Below, one piece after another: positions 13,477 through 15,293 of a stretch of DNA of 15,293 nucleotides; position 1 is the first letter of the stretch; every line of letters starts with the position of its first letter. The translations under genes were made by a program, and so were the position numbers. The notes under the pieces were generated by a model. The model was not told the origin of the DNA. It did no database searches and saw only the letters and a list, made by a program, of their open reading frames with translations. The stretch is from Nitrospira defluvii (GTDB lineage Bacteria > Nitrospirota > Nitrospiria > Nitrospirales > Nitrospiraceae): the NCBI GenBank assembly GCA_016199015.1, contig JACQHN010000401.1:1-15293 (forward strand), written 5' to 3'.

Positions 13477-15081
13477 ATGGTCACCGCCACCAGGTTCAAC
13501 GCACCTTCTCCGTTGCAGTGGATCAGTCTGATCACCGCAGCATGCCTGGTCTTGCCTACGTGCTATATCATCTATGTGGCGCTGACCGCTGCGCCAGCCG
13601 TGTGGAGCCGCCTCTGGTCGACCCGCATCCCTGAGCTTCTGTGGAACACCCTGTCCCTTGCCACGAGCGTGGCCATGACCACCTTAGTGCTCGGCGTGTC
13701 CTTGGCCTGGATCATGGTTCGATATGAATTTCCCGGCCGCCGAATCTGGGAATGGGCCATCGTTCTCCCCCTCGCAATGCCAACGTATGTGCTGGCCTAC
13801 GTGTATGCCCATCTCTTCGGCATGGGCGGTCCCGTAGAACAGTGGTGGCAAGCCCTCCTGGGTCCTGAAGCGAGACTCCTCTCTCCCCATAGCTTCACCG
13901 GCGTCACGCTCATCATGGCTCTCGACACCTTTCCTTTTGTCTATCTGCTGGCTCGAAGCGCACTCGTGAATCTCAATGTCTCATTTGAAGAAGTGGCACG
14001 CGCCTGCGGCGTGCCGGCTTGGAGCACACTCTGGCGAGTCACTCTGCCGCTCATTCGTCCCGCCATTGTCGCAGGACTCGCACTCGTGATTTTGTATGTC
14101 GTCTCGGACTTTGGAGCCGTCTCTCTTCTCCGTTACCAAACGCTCACCTATGCGGTCTATCAACAGATGACCGGCCGCTACGACCAGCGCGCCGCCAGCA
14201 TCCTGAGCCTGCTGCTCGTACTCATGGCCATTGTCTTTCTTGTGACGGAACGATGGTTCCGACAACGCAGTCGCTTCTATCAAACATCCGGACGATACCG
14301 CACATCGACTCGTCGTCGCGAAGGTGTCGTAGGCACCACCCTCCTCACGACTTATGTGGTGTTGGTCTTCGGGGCCTCCTTCGGTATTCCGGCCGTCATG
14401 CTGATTCAGTGGAGCATTGCGGCCGTTTCCCAAGGAGCGTTGGATGCACGATTTTTCGGCTTCGTCTGGAATAGCAGCTTCCTGTCCGCTCTGGCGGCCG
14501 GCGGCGCCGTCCTGATCGGTCTCCCGTTAGCCTATCTGGCCAGCCGCCGACCTTCGCGACTGAACCTCGCCTGTCTCCAAGCCGCTTACGCGGGGTACGC
14601 CCTGCCCGGCCCCGTCACCGCCCTCGCGGTCCTTGTACTATTCACGCACTTCGTACCTGCCCTGTACGGCTCGGTGATCGTGCTGCTCGTCGCCTACATC
14701 CTGCATTTCATCCCGGTGGGGCTGCAATCCATGGAGCCGGCGCTGCAACAGGTGACCCCCAATGTGGAAGAGGTCGCACGAACCTTAGGCTGCACGACTC
14801 GACAGACTCTCCGGCGTGTCACCCTCCCCCTTATTCAGAATGGCTGTATCACCGCATGGGTCTTAATGTTTCTGCAGACCATGAAGGAACTTCCAGCCAC
14901 CTTGCTGTTGCGTCCGGTCGGATTTGATACACTGGCGATTCGCGTCTGGTTGGAAGCCAGTGAGGAGTATTATCAGCTGGCAGCGCCTTCCGCCCTGCTG
15001 ATTGTCCTGCTGAGTGTGCCGGCACTCCTGTTGCTGGTCGCCAAGGATTGGCGCGGGCGCGATCAGGGGGTCGTCACGTGA
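13477..15081 (+). CDS. Ferric-iron ABC transporter, fused permease (FbpB-like)
   Basis: The 534-residue inner-membrane protein carries two tandem MetI-type permease domains (about 45-265 and 315-525), the usual fused form in this family. Each has an EAA loop for contact with the ATPase: EEVARACGVPAWSTLWRVTL from residue 171 and EEVARTLGCTTRQTLRRVTL from residue 431. About 12 hydrophobic helices are visible. ATG 13477 is preferred over an in-frame TTG at 13471; neither has a clear ribosome binding site, so translation may depend on coupling to the binding-protein gene 15 bp upstream. Its TGA overlaps the GTG start of the ATPase gene, which indicates tight coupling. It is intact and of normal length. 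Confidence 0.93.
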   Translation: MVTATRFNAPSPLQWISLITAACLVLPTCYIIYVALTAAPAVWSRLWSTRIPELLWNTLSLATSVAMTTLVLGVSLAWIMVRYEFPGRRIWEWAIVLPLAMPTYVLAYVYAHLFGMGGPVEQWWQALLGPEARLLSPHSFTGVTLIMALDTFPFVYLLARSALVNLNVSFEEVARACGVPAWSTLWRVTLPLIRPAIVAGLALVILYVVSDFGAVSLLRYQTLTYAVYQQMTGRYDQRAASILSLLLVLMAIVFLVTERWFRQRSRFYQTSGRYRTSTRRREGVVGTTLLTTYVVLVFGASFGIPAVMLIQWSIAAVSQGALDARFFGFVWNSSFLSALAAGGAVLIGLPLAYLASRRPSRLNLACLQAAYAGYALPGPVTALAVLVLFTHFVPALYGSVIVLLVAYILHFIPVGLQSMEPALQQVTPNVEEVARTLGCTTRQTLRRVTLPLIQNGCITAWVLMFLQTMKELPATLLLRPVGFDTLAIRVWLEASEEYYQLAAPSALLIVLLSVPALLLLVAKDWRGRDQGVVT

Positions 15082-15293
15082 ATCGTGTGAAGGAATCGGA
15101 ACCTGACAAGCAACAGTGCCGAACTACAGCCCCCGCGCTGGAGACCGAAGATCTGACGGTCTCGCGTTCACCCGTCCTAGAACTGCGCGAGATCTCTTGT
15201 GCGTACGAGCCGACCCGGCCGGCCGTCGAACAGATCACGTTCATGGTCCACCAGGGAGAGATCCTCTGTCTCTTGGGCCCCTCCGGGTGCGGC
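15078..15293 (+). CDS. Ferric-iron ABC transporter ATPase (FbpC-like), 5' part only
   Basis: Only 72 codons are inside the window. GTG 15078 overlaps the permease stop codon. The reading frame passes through an unusually long polar leader (about residues 1-35, MNRVKESEPDKQQCRT onward). LELREISCAYEPTRPAVEQI follows, the usual first strands of an ABC ATPase, and then the start of the Walker A box, LLGPSGCG, where the sequence ends. The rest of the nucleotide-binding domain and any TOBE domain lie outside. A start further downstream would remove the leader; none has a better ribosome binding site. Position and motifs make it the energy-supplying subunit of the importer. Confidence 0.88.
   Translation, partial: MNRVKESEPDKQQCRTTAPALETEDLTVSRSPVLELREISCAYEPTRPAVEQITFMVHQGEILCLLGPSGCG

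Overview
The window looks like a piece of a GC-rich Nitrospira-type chromosome (phylum Nitrospirota). This rests on gene content and protein style only: M32 carboxypeptidase, NarL-type regulators, Fur beside an FbpABC-type iron importer, and decayed IS3 and IS1595 fragments. No rRNA, tRNA or CRISPR array was seen, so the taxonomic call is an inference.

Layout. 1-342 is a decayed IS3-family transposase read in three frames. 351-668 (-) encodes a small one-helix membrane protein of unknown role. 669-1103 has no convincing gene but holds a GC-rich hairpin. 1104-4104 (-) is a compact four-gene unit, in transcription order: ECF sigma factor with a Cys-rich tail, His-rich DUF4396 membrane protein (apparently frameshifted near its C-terminus), unknown lipoprotein, and outer-membrane barrel protein. 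4378-4881 (+) is a secreted lipocalin-like protein. 4925-5345 (+) holds two gene relics: the first 28 codons of a methyltransferase, then the N-terminal part of an IS1595-type transposase. 5699-7321 (-) is an EamA-type exporter behind an O-methyltransferase. 7408-8940 (+) is the M32 carboxypeptidase. 9448-11152 (+) carries three signalling or regulatory genes: a NarL-type response regulator, a degenerate receiver protein and a LuxR-type HTH protein. 11185-11748 (-) is a SocA/Panacea-like protein. 11904-15293 (+) is a Fur-family regulator followed by a ferric-iron ABC importer: binding protein, fused permease, and an ATPase cut by the window edge.

How the parts work together. The 1104-4104 unit is the most unusual. 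The sigma factor has no visible anti-sigma gene but ends in five clustered cysteines. Its neighbours have His-rich termini and span inner membrane, periplasm or lipid anchor, and outer membrane. An ECF-style promoter candidate (TGTAA-N17-CGTC) and a 12-bp imperfect dyad lie between the sigma gene and the next gene. I infer a self-contained metal- or redox-responsive envelope system. IS relics lie on both sides of it, which fits horizontal acquisition. The fur-fbp block is a conventional iron uptake locus with a plausible promoter/operator dyad before the binding-protein gene.
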